From Spirosoma pollinicola (GTDB lineage Bacteria > Bacteroidota > Bacteroidia > Cytophagales > Spirosomataceae), in the NCBI RefSeq assembly GCF_002831565.1, contig NZ_CP025096.1, forward strand, positions 4,078,501-4,142,500: DNA of 64,000 bases, read 5' to 3'. Of this stretch, positions 49,528-58,664 are shown in pieces; the first letter of the stretch is position 1; every line of letters starts with the position of its first letter. Position numbers and translations under genes: made by a program. The notes below the pieces were generated by a model. That model was not told where the DNA came from and ran no database searches. It was given only the letters and a program-made list of their open reading frames with translations.

Positions 49528-52500
49528 TCCATTCGCCAAAGCAGGCTACCGATTGCACCGCCTGGAAGTGCTAAACTGGGGCACGTTTAATCAGAAAGTA
49601 TGGCACATAGAGCCTAATGGCGATAATGCCCTCCTAACGGGCGACATTGGCGCGGGTAAGTCTACCCTGGTTGATGCGTTGACGACCCTGCTGGTGCGTA
49701 ACGACCGCATTACCTACAACAAAGCCGCTGGGTCTGACAAGCGGGAACGAACACTTAAATCCTATGTTTTGGGCGCTTTTAAAGGCGAAAAATTAGAAAC
49801 ATCACATAAAAGCAAGGCAGTTTATCTGCGTGAGCCGGGCACTACGCATACAGTTTTGCTGGCTTATTTTACGAATCAGAACACCAATCAGGTCGTTACG
49901 CTGGCGCAGGTATTCTGGCTGGCCGATGTGACGGATTCACCCCATAAATTTTTCGTTGTTTCGGAACGGGAGTTAACGGTCAAGCAGCATTTCGTTGGCT
50001 TCGACAGTATTCGCGACCTCAAACGGCGGTTAAGGGAACAGAAGGAATGGGTATATGATACGTTTGAGGACTATTCAACCCGGTTCCGGGCGCTGCTGGG
50101 CATTCGAAGTGAGGAGGCACTCGATTTGTTTTATCAGACCATTTCGATGAAACAGGTAGCCAACCTAACCGATTTTGTGCGGGCGCAAATGTTGGCAAAA
50201 ACCGATATTGATCAGACCATTGAAACCGTTATTCGGCGCTTCGACGATTTGAACGCAGCTTATGAAGCCGTGCAGCAGGCCCAACGACAGTTGCTTTTAC
50301 TGGAACCCATTACCAGCCGTTGGCAGACGTACAAACAGCAGGAAGCTGCAATTGCTGATTTAGCGCAAATTGCCGACGAATTGCCCCTCTTTTTCGCCTA
50401 TCATAAAGCGCAGCTGTACCGCGAAGAGCTAGACGCATGTGATACGTACTACGGTATTGAAGCGGGCAAACGCGATGAGCTTGAGCGTGAGGTAGATGAT
50501 ACAACGGCTCGCCTGAATGACTTACGAATAGCACGCGAAACCTCATCGGTAGGCCAAAGACTAAAGGCAATCGCGCAGGAGATAGACAGTAAAAACGACG
50601 TACGGGCAAAGCGCACTGCCAATGCCAAACAGTCTCGCGAGTTATGCACTTTACTCGACTTAGCAACCGCTCTGGATGTTGCGACGTTTACGGTGAATTT
50701 GCGGCAGTTGAACCAGGTTGCAGAGCAACTTGACAAACACCGGGTTGTTGTTCAGCAGGAGCGGGACCGACTGATGCAACACCTCTGGCAACTGGCCGAC
50801 GACCGTAATGAACTCCAGACAGAAATTGTATCGCTCAAACAACGTAAAACGCAGATTCCTGACCGCTGGCTGACCATTCGCCGACGTATTGCTGAAGCCG
50901 CCAGCTTAACGGAAACTGATCTGCCATTTGCCGGTGAACTGATTCGGGTAAAACCTACGGAAACTGCCTGGGAGGGGGCTATCGAACGCCGATTGCGCGG
51001 CCTGGGGCTGAGTTTACTGGTTCATGATACCGATTACAGTCGGGTGGCAGATGCTGTCGAACGAATCACGCTGGGCGAGCGAGTGGTCTATTACCGAACC
51101 ATTGGTCACGACTATCGCTCCATAGATAGACTATCGGCCCAATCATTGGTGAACAAAGTTGACATCAAAGACGACAGCCCATTTTTCGACTGGCTTGATA
51201 CCCAGCTTCGGCAGGAACATAACCTGATTTGTTGTGAATCTGTAGATGAATTTCGGCGGACTCCCTACGCTATGACCCGCAACGGACAGGTAAAAATGGG
51301 GAAGATGCGGCACGAAAAAGACGACCGACGTGACCTGACCAATCGGCGGGATTATGTACTGGGGTGGAGCAATGAGCAAAAAATTAATGCGCTAACCCGC
51401 CAACTGGCTGAATTAGATGCACAGCTTGGTCGAACGAAGACCCAATTCGACGAACACGAACGGGTATTAAAACAAATTGACGGACAAAGTCGGGCAATAG
51501 ACGAGCTTCGTAAACAGCGCGACTTTGCCGACCTCGATTGGCCACACACAGCCGCTGAAATCGAACAACTGGAAACGGAACGGCAAACATTGACCGGGCA
51601 ATCCTCCGAATTGAGCCGGCTTGAGGAAGCTATTCAGCAGACAAAAAAGACGCTTGACCTTAAAAAAGAAGCCTATAAGAAACAGGCTGAGGAAGTTGGT
51701 AAGTTAAAAAACCAGACTACAACGTTAGCTGACAAACTGTATAACGCACTCGATACGATGGATGTGGTAAATCAGGATGCCGACCTGCTGGAATCGTTTT
51801 TCCGGAGCGACGATGATGTAATGGAGCAGTTGCCGCTTTGGTTACAACGGCTTAATCGGCTCACTATTCCGAACGATCAACTTTCCAGTACACACAAAGC
51901 CGCCATTGTTGAACGCCTGGGAACCGCCGATTTGAACGCTGGTAATATTGAACGGAAAGAGGACGAGCTTCGAAAACAATTGACCGGTAAGGATGGCGAA
52001 ATTGACAAATTGACTGGACAGAAAGAACGAACAGGGCAGGATGTCGTCAAAAAAATGCAACAGTATTGTCATGCGTTTCCAGTCGAAAGCCGCGATTACG
52101 AGGCCAGTGTGACACCCATAGCCGCCCGCGATTTCGAAGAACTCTACCAGCGCATTACCGACGACGATTTACCCCGCCACCGGGAACGTTTCCGCAGGGA
52201 ACTCAAAGAAGGTACCATCAACAGCATCGTTCATCTGCAAATGCAGCTTGGGAAATCGGAAAAAGACGTAAAGGATAAAATACAAAAAATTAACGAACGG
52301 CTGGCCGAAATCACATACGACACGGCCTTAGATACCTACATCCAGTTAGTACCCGAACCCGTTACAACGGCTGACATTGCCACCTTTAAAAATGACCTGC
52401 GCAACTGCCTGAGTAACAGCTACGGCGATACGGATAATTATGCCGAACGGAAGTTTGCCGATGTCAAACAGATACTGGACAAACTGATGAGTCAGGACGA

Positions 52501-52882
52501 AGTAGATAAACGCTGGCGCGACAAAGTGACCGATGTGCGGCAGTGGTATTCGTTTGGTGCCAGTGAGCGGTATAAAGAAACCCATACGGAGAAAGAATAC
52601 TACAGCGATTCGTCGGGAAAATCGGGTGGGCAGAAGGAAAAGCTGGCCTACACGATTCTGGCGTCGGCCATTTCGTATCAGTACAATATCACCTGGGAGG
52701 GCGCCCCGCGCACGTTCCGGCTGGTGGTTATTGACGAAGCCTTTGGCCGGGGCTCGAAAGAAAGTACCCGGTATGGTCTGGAACTGTTCGGGCGGATGAA
52801 TCTGCAACTGCTGATTGTAACACCCGGCGAGAAAGTCAACATCATCCAGCAGATACGTTCAGCATGTGCATTATGTGGCTAA
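49514..52882 (+). CDS. jetC: Wadjet subunit JetC (SMC/SbcC-like ATPase) with a C-terminal frameshift (1122 aa as read)
   Basis: The start at 49514 (MTSTDPFAKAGYRLHRLEVLNW) follows from overlap with jetB. Walker A GDIGAGKS lies at 43-50. Two long coiled-coil stretches (about 310-560 and 640-880) flank a hinge region. The Walker B/D-loop LVVIDEAFGRGSKES is near 1066-1080, and LLIVTP follows. After residue ~1113 (NIIQQ) the frame ends in nine unrelated residues. In the +1 frame the expected tail resumes: YVQHVHYVAKG...KVRNLTIRAYQEAKE, running to a stop at 52976. One extra base near 52850-52854 explains this. All ATPase motifs are kept; the last ~40 residues are lost. Confidence 0.9.
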   Translation: MTSTDPFAKAGYRLHRLEVLNWGTFNQKVWHIEPNGDNALLTGDIGAGKSTLVDALTTLLVRNDRITYNKAAGSDKRERTLKSYVLGAFKGEKLETSHKSKAVYLREPGTTHTVLLAYFTNQNTNQVVTLAQVFWLADVTDSPHKFFVVSERELTVKQHFVGFDSIRDLKRRLREQKEWVYDTFEDYSTRFRALLGIRSEEALDLFYQTISMKQVANLTDFVRAQMLAKTDIDQTIETVIRRFDDLNAAYEAVQQAQRQLLLLEPITSRWQTYKQQEAAIADLAQIADELPLFFAYHKAQLYREELDACDTYYGIEAGKRDELEREVDDTTARLNDLRIARETSSVGQRLKAIAQEIDSKNDVRAKRTANAKQSRELCTLLDLATALDVATFTVNLRQLNQVAEQLDKHRVVVQQERDRLMQHLWQLADDRNELQTEIVSLKQRKTQIPDRWLTIRRRIAEAASLTETDLPFAGELIRVKPTETAWEGAIERRLRGLGLSLLVHDTDYSRVADAVERITLGERVVYYRTIGHDYRSIDRLSAQSLVNKVDIKDDSPFFDWLDTQLRQEHNLICCESVDEFRRTPYAMTRNGQVKMGKMRHEKDDRRDLTNRRDYVLGWSNEQKINALTRQLAELDAQLGRTKTQFDEHERVLKQIDGQSRAIDELRKQRDFADLDWPHTAAEIEQLETERQTLTGQSSELSRLEEAIQQTKKTLDLKKEAYKKQAEEVGKLKNQTTTLADKLYNALDTMDVVNQDADLLESFFRSDDDVMEQLPLWLQRLNRLTIPNDQLSSTHKAAIVERLGTADLNAGNIERKEDELRKQLTGKDGEIDKLTGQKERTGQDVVKKMQQYCHAFPVESRDYEASVTPIAARDFEELYQRITDDDLPRHRERFRRELKEGTINSIVHLQMQLGKSEKDVKDKIQKINERLAEITYDTALDTYIQLVPEPVTTADIATFKNDLRNCLSNSYGDTDNYAERKFADVKQILDKLMSQDEVDKRWRDKVTDVRQWYSFGASERYKETHTEKEYYSDSSGKSGGQKEKLAYTILASAISYQYNITWEGAPRTFRLVVIDEAFGRGSKESTRYGLELFGRMNLQLLIVTPGEKVNIIQQIRSACALCG

Positions 52883-52968
52883 GGGTGTCGACGAAACGTC
52901 GAAGGTGCGTAACCTGACCATTCGGGCATATCAGGAAGCAAAGGAATTGCATAAAACTGCTGTAGCCG

Positions 52969-54147
52969 ATGATTAGCCCTGATGAGGTACGTCAAAAAGC
53001 CGAACGCTGGTGGACGAATGGCTCCTTATTGCGGGCTTGTCTGGACGGTACGATCGACACCTTTTTCCCCAGGGATATTCCGCAGATCGGTCTCGATAAA
53101 TCGGCCGACAAATTAACACGGTTTATTACCATTCAACAGGAGCAGGAAGCGTTACGTAAGCAGGCTAAGTCGACCATTGGGTATGGCTATTCGCTGGAAT
53201 GGACCGCTCAGGGGAGTCGGCAGGTGGGACAGAATCAGTACATCACCCGAATTTATATCGAGTCGCTTACCGATTATCTCAGGCTGATCGGAAAAACCGC
53301 CGAGTATCAATCGTTTGTACAGACCTTAGCGCTTGTTCGTACTACCGCGCCATCGCTCCTCAACCTGTTTGAGCGAATGCCCCGACTGGTGATTGACCAA
53401 GCCGACAACTGGCCTGATCTGCTAACAGTTGCTGGTTATTTTATACAAAACCCGAAACCCCGGCAATACGTACGGAGCCTGCCCATTGCCCTGCCCACCA
53501 AGTTCATCGAAAACAACCGGCCCATACTTCGCACGCTGCTGGATCACCTGATTCCGGAACATCTGAACGCCGACGAATCGGATTTCTACAAACGCTTTCA
53601 TCTACAGGTGGAGGAGCCGCTGGTTAAAGTTCGGTTTCTGGATGCGTTGGTACGTCTGCACCCTGCCTTATCGCATATCAGCATCTGGCTGAGCGAGTTT
53701 CGGGAGTTGCGTTTGGGTGCGAGCCGGGTGTTCATCATCGAAAACCTCACAACATTTTTAATCTTCCCAAATCGAGCCGACAGCATCGCCATCTGGGGCG
53801 GAGGTTTCGCCGTTACCCTGCTGGGCGGCACCGACTGGCTGGCCGACAAGCAAATCCTGTACTGGGGCGACATCGATGCCCACGGGTTCCTGATTCTGAA
53901 CCAGTGCCGCAAACAATTCCCCCAAACGCAATCGCTCCTGATGGACCGCGCCACCTTCGACGCGCACAAGCACCTGGTCAGCAAAGGCGAAACGACACCC
54001 GTGGTTGACTTGCCCTACTTGACGGAGGAAGAACGCGCCTTGTTCCTGCTGCTCAACCGCAATGGGTGGCGCGTGGAGCAGGAGCGGCTGGGAGCGGAGT
54101 GGCTAAAGGAACAATTGCTCATGAAGACGACAGGCGGGGATGATTAA
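52969..54147 (+). CDS. jetD: Wadjet subunit JetD (Toprim-type nuclease, DUF3322/DUF2220, 392 aa)
   Basis: The N-terminal DUF3322 region (1-200) includes IYIESLTDYLRLIGK. The Toprim domain has the Glu in FIIENLTTFLIF (near 257) and the DxD motif WGDIDAHGF (near 300), as in topoisomerase VI-type nucleases. JetD cuts the DNA that the JetABC motor has recognised as a small circle. The start ATG at 52969 overlaps by eight bases the stop (52974-52976) of the restored jetC frame, and so supports the idea that jetC was longer. JetD itself is intact. Confidence 0.9.
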   Translation: MISPDEVRQKAERWWTNGSLLRACLDGTIDTFFPRDIPQIGLDKSADKLTRFITIQQEQEALRKQAKSTIGYGYSLEWTAQGSRQVGQNQYITRIYIESLTDYLRLIGKTAEYQSFVQTLALVRTTAPSLLNLFERMPRLVIDQADNWPDLLTVAGYFIQNPKPRQYVRSLPIALPTKFIENNRPILRTLLDHLIPEHLNADESDFYKRFHLQVEEPLVKVRFLDALVRLHPALSHISIWLSEFRELRLGASRVFIIENLTTFLIFPNRADSIAIWGGGFAVTLLGGTDWLADKQILYWGDIDAHGFLILNQCRKQFPQTQSLLMDRATFDAHKHLVSKGETTPVVDLPYLTEEERALFLLLNRNGWRVEQERLGAEWLKEQLLMKTTGGDD

Positions 54148-54209
54148 TTGTTGGGTAGCTTTATGTTTCGTTTATCTTTTATTTCTTGCCTGTATAAACG
54201 GCTAGACCT

Positions 54210-55583
54210 ATGAAAAAACTGCTGAAAAATAAGATAAAACTGTTAGTTATAGGGCTCATAAACGCCGTAAACCTGGTTGTTGCGCAGTCTACTCCACCAG
54301 CTTCGCTTTCGGTAGGGGCGGCCAAAGTAGACATAATACCGGCCCTGAATGAACTGAAGAAACCGTATTACGGCATTAACGACAACATATACTCCAGGGC
54401 TGTTGTCGTCAACAATGGCAATTCGACTGTAGCACTTGTTTCGGTAGATATTGGCGGTATTAACGACGAAATGGCGGATCGTATTCTTACTAAAATTACG
54501 GCCACATCAGGCATTCCTGCCCGAAACATACTGATCACCGCTACGCATACGCACAGTGTGCCGTTTGGGATCAGCGGAGACGTTTTCGAGTCTAAAATTG
54601 CCAGTGCTGTCAAACTGGCGAAAGACAAGCTACAGTCCGCCCGTGTCGGTTACGGCGAAGGTGTATCGTACATCAACGTGAACCGCAATATCATTGACCC
54701 TGACACCCGCCGGTGGTGGGAAGGCCCGAACTACGATGGCCCCTCCGACAAAACCGTAGCCGTGGTCACCTTTGAAACGCTGGCCGGTAAACCCATTGCC
54801 ATCTATTACAACTATGCCATGCACGGCGTTATTGCCGGTATGTTCGATCAGGTGAGCGGGGATGTACCGGGGGCTACGTCGCGCTATCTGGAAAACAACT
54901 TCGACGATGAAGCGGTGGTCCTCTGGTCGACCGGTGCCTGTGGTGATCAGAACCCCATCTATTATCAGCAGACCTACGATTTACGCGAAATCCGCGTTAA
55001 GGAGTACGCCAAACGCGGTATCGACATCAGCAATAAAATGCCGCCCGGTGGCGAAGGGCTGGATCGGAAAGACCCGAAGGTGATCAAACTGATGGAACAG
55101 CAAAAGCAAATGCTGCTGTCGATGGGGCAACTGCTGGGCGAGGAGGTGCTACACGTTGTGCGGAACACCAAACGCAAGACAAGCAACCCTGTTATCCAGG
55201 CCGATCAACGCATGATCACCTGCCCCGGACGCAAACGGCTGGATGAGGGCCGGGCGGGCTACGCGGGTACGTATGCCGATGCGGATTCGATTCCTCTCCG
55301 GCTAGGGTTAATCCGTCTGGGCGACATTGCGCTTACAGCCGTCAACGGCGAGGTGTTCAACCCCATTTCGACCCGCCTTAAAAAAGAATCGCCGTTTGCC
55401 AACACTCTGATGACCACTTTAACCAACGGCTATGCCCGCTCGGGCTATATTCCCCACGATGCCGCGTTTGGCACCTACACCTTCGAAGTTGTTTCGTCGC
55501 GGCTCAAGCCGGGTTTTGCCGAAACCGCAATTGTCAATGGCTTGCTCGATATGATGTATGCCAGCCTGCAAGTAAAGCCGTGA
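54210..55583 (+). CDS. Neutral/alkaline non-lysosomal ceramidase N-terminal-type hydrolase (457 aa)
   Basis: A signal peptide covers about residues 1-28 (basic start MKKLLKNKIK, hydrophobic core, NLVVAQ). The domain opens with SVGAAKVDIIP and YSRAVVVNNG, then has ITATHTHSVPFG, the zinc-binding His-x-His motif of neutral ceramidases, and YNYAMHG and LWSTGACGDQNP. It is exported, and would hydrolyse an N-acyl sphingoid lipid or a related amide. At 457 residues it has only the catalytic domain and lacks the C-terminal Ig-like domain of full ceramidases, as usual for Bacteroidota members. It stops nine bases from the convergent DUF3037 gene. Confidence 0.85.
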   Translation: MKKLLKNKIKLLVIGLINAVNLVVAQSTPPASLSVGAAKVDIIPALNELKKPYYGINDNIYSRAVVVNNGNSTVALVSVDIGGINDEMADRILTKITATSGIPARNILITATHTHSVPFGISGDVFESKIASAVKLAKDKLQSARVGYGEGVSYINVNRNIIDPDTRRWWEGPNYDGPSDKTVAVVTFETLAGKPIAIYYNYAMHGVIAGMFDQVSGDVPGATSRYLENNFDDEAVVLWSTGACGDQNPIYYQQTYDLREIRVKEYAKRGIDISNKMPPGGEGLDRKDPKVIKLMEQQKQMLLSMGQLLGEEVLHVVRNTKRKTSNPVIQADQRMITCPGRKRLDEGRAGYAGTYADADSIPLRLGLIRLGDIALTAVNGEVFNPISTRLKKESPFANTLMTTLTNGYARSGYIPHDAAFGTYTFEVVSSRLKPGFAETAIVNGLLDMMYASLQVKP

Positions 55584-55592
55584 TGGGTATGC

Positions 55593-56447
55593 TTATCTGA
55601 GGGCTTCGGCCGTCTTCTGCGAATAATCGTCTAATTTCTCTTCCTCAATGATGTTCACCCGGGGCTGATTCGCTAATAGCTGAACGGCCTGCTCATAGGG
55701 TTTATACAGTTTTCGGTCTTTCGGCCGGGCGACCAGCACATCGAAGCGGGCATTGCGTCGTTCTGCATAATCATTAAGAACAGTAAACTGGCCTACGTTA
55801 AGCGTTGCTTTTTCGTTGATCGACTGCTCTAGCTTCAGATCGAAACTAACGGGCTTTACCAGATTATAACTACCATTTTGCCAGGCAAATGGAAACTGAT
55901 ACGCAAAGCTCGTTCCTTCTGGCTTAACCGTAATCGGCTGCTCAAAAGCCTCACGCGATAACAGGCCATCCAGACGCTGACGAAGCAATTGTTTGTATTC
56001 TTTCAGCAAATAGGTTTCGTCATGACGTGGGCGATACTCGTCTTCTTCATAGAACGAGAGATACAGTTTATAGAATTGCTCGCCGATTGCTGATAAATCC
56101 TCTGTGTATAAAACTGATGTTTTTACCTCACCAAACTGCAAGGCACTACTGTCGCGGATCAGAATTTCGTTGTCAATAAGTTGCCGTGGATGCGCTTCGT
56201 AGTCAGCGAAGATTTCGGGCTGTTTCGTTAATTGCTTTGTTCGGGCGACAATGCCCTTGAAGTAGGAACGGATTACCTTTTCGGCAAACTTAGGGTATAG
56301 TTTTCGGATACGTCCTAACCGCTCGGGGTGTAGAAAAACAGCCTGGCGTTGCTCAGGAAACAGTAGCAATACACCAACATTCAGTACTTCACCCAATGAT
56401 TGGGCGTACCGGTATTGCAGGACGCTATAGTAGAAGACTGAGCTCAC
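55593..56447 (-). CDS. DUF3037 protein (284 aa), last gene of the MTase-HerA-NurA-HipA cassette
   Basis: It matches DUF3037: YYSVLQYRYAQSLGEVLNVGVLLLFPE at residues 6-32 is the family opening (quoted in part YAQSLGEVLNVGVLLLFP), and EEDEYRPRHDETYLLKEY follows. A GTG start at 56447 gives a GTGA overlap with the stop of the HipA-type gene, so translation is coupled. DUF3037 and HipA-type kinase genes are often paired. The function is not known to me; the pairing suggests it controls, or is targeted by, the kinase. Confidence 0.75.
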   Translation of the reverse strand: MSSVFYYSVLQYRYAQSLGEVLNVGVLLLFPEQRQAVFLHPERLGRIRKLYPKFAEKVIRSYFKGIVARTKQLTKQPEIFADYEAHPRQLIDNEILIRDSSALQFGEVKTSVLYTEDLSAIGEQFYKLYLSFYEEDEYRPRHDETYLLKEYKQLLRQRLDGLLSREAFEQPITVKPEGTSFAYQFPFAWQNGSYNLVKPVSFDLKLEQSINEKATLNVGQFTVLNDYAERRNARFDVLVARPKDRKLYKPYEQAVQLLANQPRVNIIEEEKLDDYSQKTAEALR

Positions 56448-57298
56448 GCGATAAGTGTGGTTAAGAATTTACAGAACTCTCCGGCGCGGGCTTTAGTTTG
56501 CAACAGATGCTCACGAATAACGGGATAATTCCCGATTTCAATACCTTCAAATTGCAAAGTTATAGCTTCTGAATCCAGCGAACTAAGCGATAAATTTTCC
56601 AAAAAATATTGAAATGTCTCAAAAAGGCTTGCCTTTTCGGGGACGGACATCCGTTTAAGCAACGGATAGAATAAATGCTTATCGTATGGATAATACCATG
56701 CGCTTCGGTCGAACGAAGGCATCACATAGGCATCTGGCGTAAGCGTATCATTAGCGAAAGGAAATATCTGTTCATGATCTATCAGAATTAGCGTATCGTC
56801 GTCAATCAGCAGATTGGGTTTGTTGCGGGCTCCACCCCGGTCAAGGTTCCAGACCAGATTATCGAACGCAAAGATAGTGCCCATGTTATAGCTTTTCAAC
56901 AAAGATCTTTGTTGTCTGACATCAACAATAGAGGAATTTGGTATTTCTTTTGAACCAAATTTTAGGCCATCTGCAATCTCACGTAACCGTAATGCTTCTC
57001 GTTCTGGTAAATCGTTTACGAACGTATCACTAAACATAATTAGTGCACATTCAGGTATAATCAAATCAAATTCTTGGGCTAATATGTTGCCAAATACCTC
57101 CTTGGCAATTGGGTGAAGTTGTAGAGTCTGCTTTTTAGTGAACAGCTTAACTACATATGGCACAAGGTTGCCTTGATCGTTCACCTGCGTAAGCCACGGT
57201 TTGGTTGAACCGCCGGATCGAATCGGACTTTGGTAAGAAGTGGCTTCTAGTATTTTCAATATTGGCCCAAATTTAAATTTCTGATTTTCAAAAGACAT
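56444..57298 (-). CDS. HipA-family (HipA_2-like) kinase (284 aa)
   Basis: I start it at 57298 (MSFENQKFKFGPILKILEAT); a start at 57364 would lie inside the nurA gene. The HipA-type kinase pattern includes PYVVKLFTKKQTLQLHPIAKEVFGNILA (part: PYVVKLFTKKQ) with a phosphate-binding Lys, FDNLVWNLDRGGARNKPNLLI (part: VWNLDRGGARNKPNLL) containing the catalytic Asp and Asn, and LILIDHEQIFPF as the metal-binding Asp. HipA proteins phosphorylate proteins such as tRNA synthetases and act as toxins. It shares the operon with a DUF3037 gene, its usual partner, and with nurA. Confidence 0.8.
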   Translation of the reverse strand: MSFENQKFKFGPILKILEATSYQSPIRSGGSTKPWLTQVNDQGNLVPYVVKLFTKKQTLQLHPIAKEVFGNILAQEFDLIIPECALIMFSDTFVNDLPEREALRLREIADGLKFGSKEIPNSSIVDVRQQRSLLKSYNMGTIFAFDNLVWNLDRGGARNKPNLLIDDDTLILIDHEQIFPFANDTLTPDAYVMPSFDRSAWYYPYDKHLFYPLLKRMSVPEKASLFETFQYFLENLSLSSLDSEAITLQFEGIEIGNYPVIREHLLQTKARAGEFCKFLTTLIA

Positions 57299-57320
57299 GC
57301 TGTCTGCCAATTCATCCGAT

Positions 57321-58664
57321 TTAAGTGGCCCTCCCTTGAGCAAACCGTTGAAGAATACCAGCACTTGGGCGGTTTGATAGGGAAACTAACTTATTTGCCA
57401 ATGCAATGGGCATTATAGCATTATCATACATATCGCAGCGCAGTCTGGCTACGTTTGTTAAAAGGACCTGCAAATCTTTAAGAGAGCTTGCTGTGGGCTT
57501 GATGGATAGTTTAGGAACCGGTACCGTCACTACATATACTGCTTCTTCTGGTGTTTTGAATATTAGTTTTTGACCATAATAAGACGTATGCGCGTATGGT
57601 TCTGTGTTATCAGCTTTTCCAGGAGTAATGTATTTGTATATATAATCATTGTCAAGTAATAAAACTTGTCCAGGTTTTAATAAGTGAGAGATTTCTTTGG
57701 CATGCTCGACGAACGCACCACTCTTTTCCAAGCCTACAAGGTATAAAGAGTGATATTTTTGTTGCACAAACGAGACTAAATCAAGCATTGGTTTGTGCAT
57801 ATTGACAGTCTGACCAAAGAAGCCTAGTGGGCCGTCCTTAAAGAAAAATATCTCTTTAAATAGTGTTGGCTTGTTATCAAGAATTATGCGAATAAAATGT
57901 ACTAATATCAATTGCTCAATAGCAGTAGTGACATAACCCATAATGCCTCCAGCCCCAAGTTCGTCATCAATAGCCTCATGTAAACGTAAGACGTCTATAA
58001 GAAGCAACTCTTGTCTGCAATTTGAGCAAGGCATGGAGTAAGTAGTAGGGTGTAACTGAGCTACTTTTAATTCAACTCTCTCTTGACAATGAGGGCATTG
58101 TGATAAAGTGTAAGATGGGAGCTGTTGATTAGAAGGTAGATATTGACGAAATACAAACCAACGAAGCGTATCGAGCATTGACTTTGCATCACCTTTGCGG
58201 GGGATAGCAAAGAATGCCTGCAAAGTACGACGGATGGAATGGGTAATACTACTCTCTGTAGCCATCACATAGTTGCGTAGTGGTAGTACCAGCTTTAATC
58301 GATCCATTTGGCGAAGCCGTGCCATATCATCAGGGTCGATGAAAGGAATCTTCTCAAGACCCTCCAAATCATCCCGCCGGAAGTGTAGTGCACCAAATTG
58401 GAAAAAACATAGAGCCGCAGATGGATGACCAGGCTCAACGACAATTTCTTGGTAACCACCATCAAAGGCCATGAAACTTTCAATTGGGTTATTTATGCAC
58501 TCTTGGTAATCAATCAGAATATGTTGGGATAGACTGATGTCGCTAGGCTTTATGCGCGGAGCAACTTGGCTCAAGTATTGCTTAACAGTTTCGTCTTGGA
58601 TTACGTAACGGTGGGAGGTTTTGGATGCCCCTTCCATCGGGCGCCGGTCTGAGGAGTATGCCAT
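57321..58664 (-). CDS. nurA: NurA-type 5'-3' nuclease with an inserted zinc ribbon (447 aa)
   Basis: The nuclease pattern is FMAFDGGYQEI with Asp68 (normally DGS) and IFFFKDGPLGFFGQT with Asp277, the manganese-binding residues of NurA. Between them CPHC (Cys190, Cys193) and CSNC (Cys213, Cys216) form a zinc ribbon, not present in archaeal NurA. Its ATG overlaps the stop of the HerA-like frame as TAATG, so translation is coupled. NurA works with the HerA translocase to resect DNA ends. Here it lies in a defence setting with a methyltransferase rather than with Mre11-Rad50. The fold call is good; activity is inferred. Confidence 0.8.
   Translation of the reverse strand: MAYSSDRRPMEGASKTSHRYVIQDETVKQYLSQVAPRIKPSDISLSQHILIDYQECINNPIESFMAFDGGYQEIVVEPGHPSAALCFFQFGALHFRRDDLEGLEKIPFIDPDDMARLRQMDRLKLVLPLRNYVMATESSITHSIRRTLQAFFAIPRKGDAKSMLDTLRWFVFRQYLPSNQQLPSYTLSQCPHCQERVELKVAQLHPTTYSMPCSNCRQELLLIDVLRLHEAIDDELGAGGIMGYVTTAIEQLILVHFIRIILDNKPTLFKEIFFFKDGPLGFFGQTVNMHKPMLDLVSFVQQKYHSLYLVGLEKSGAFVEHAKEISHLLKPGQVLLLDNDYIYKYITPGKADNTEPYAHTSYYGQKLIFKTPEEAVYVVTVPVPKLSIKPTASSLKDLQVLLTNVARLRCDMYDNAIMPIALANKLVSLSNRPSAGILQRFAQGRAT

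Noticed and set aside
52840..52882. Programmed frameshifting in jetC
   Set aside because: There is no slippery heptamer or run of identical bases at the site, and no other JetC is known to me to use recoding; a mutation or read error is simpler.
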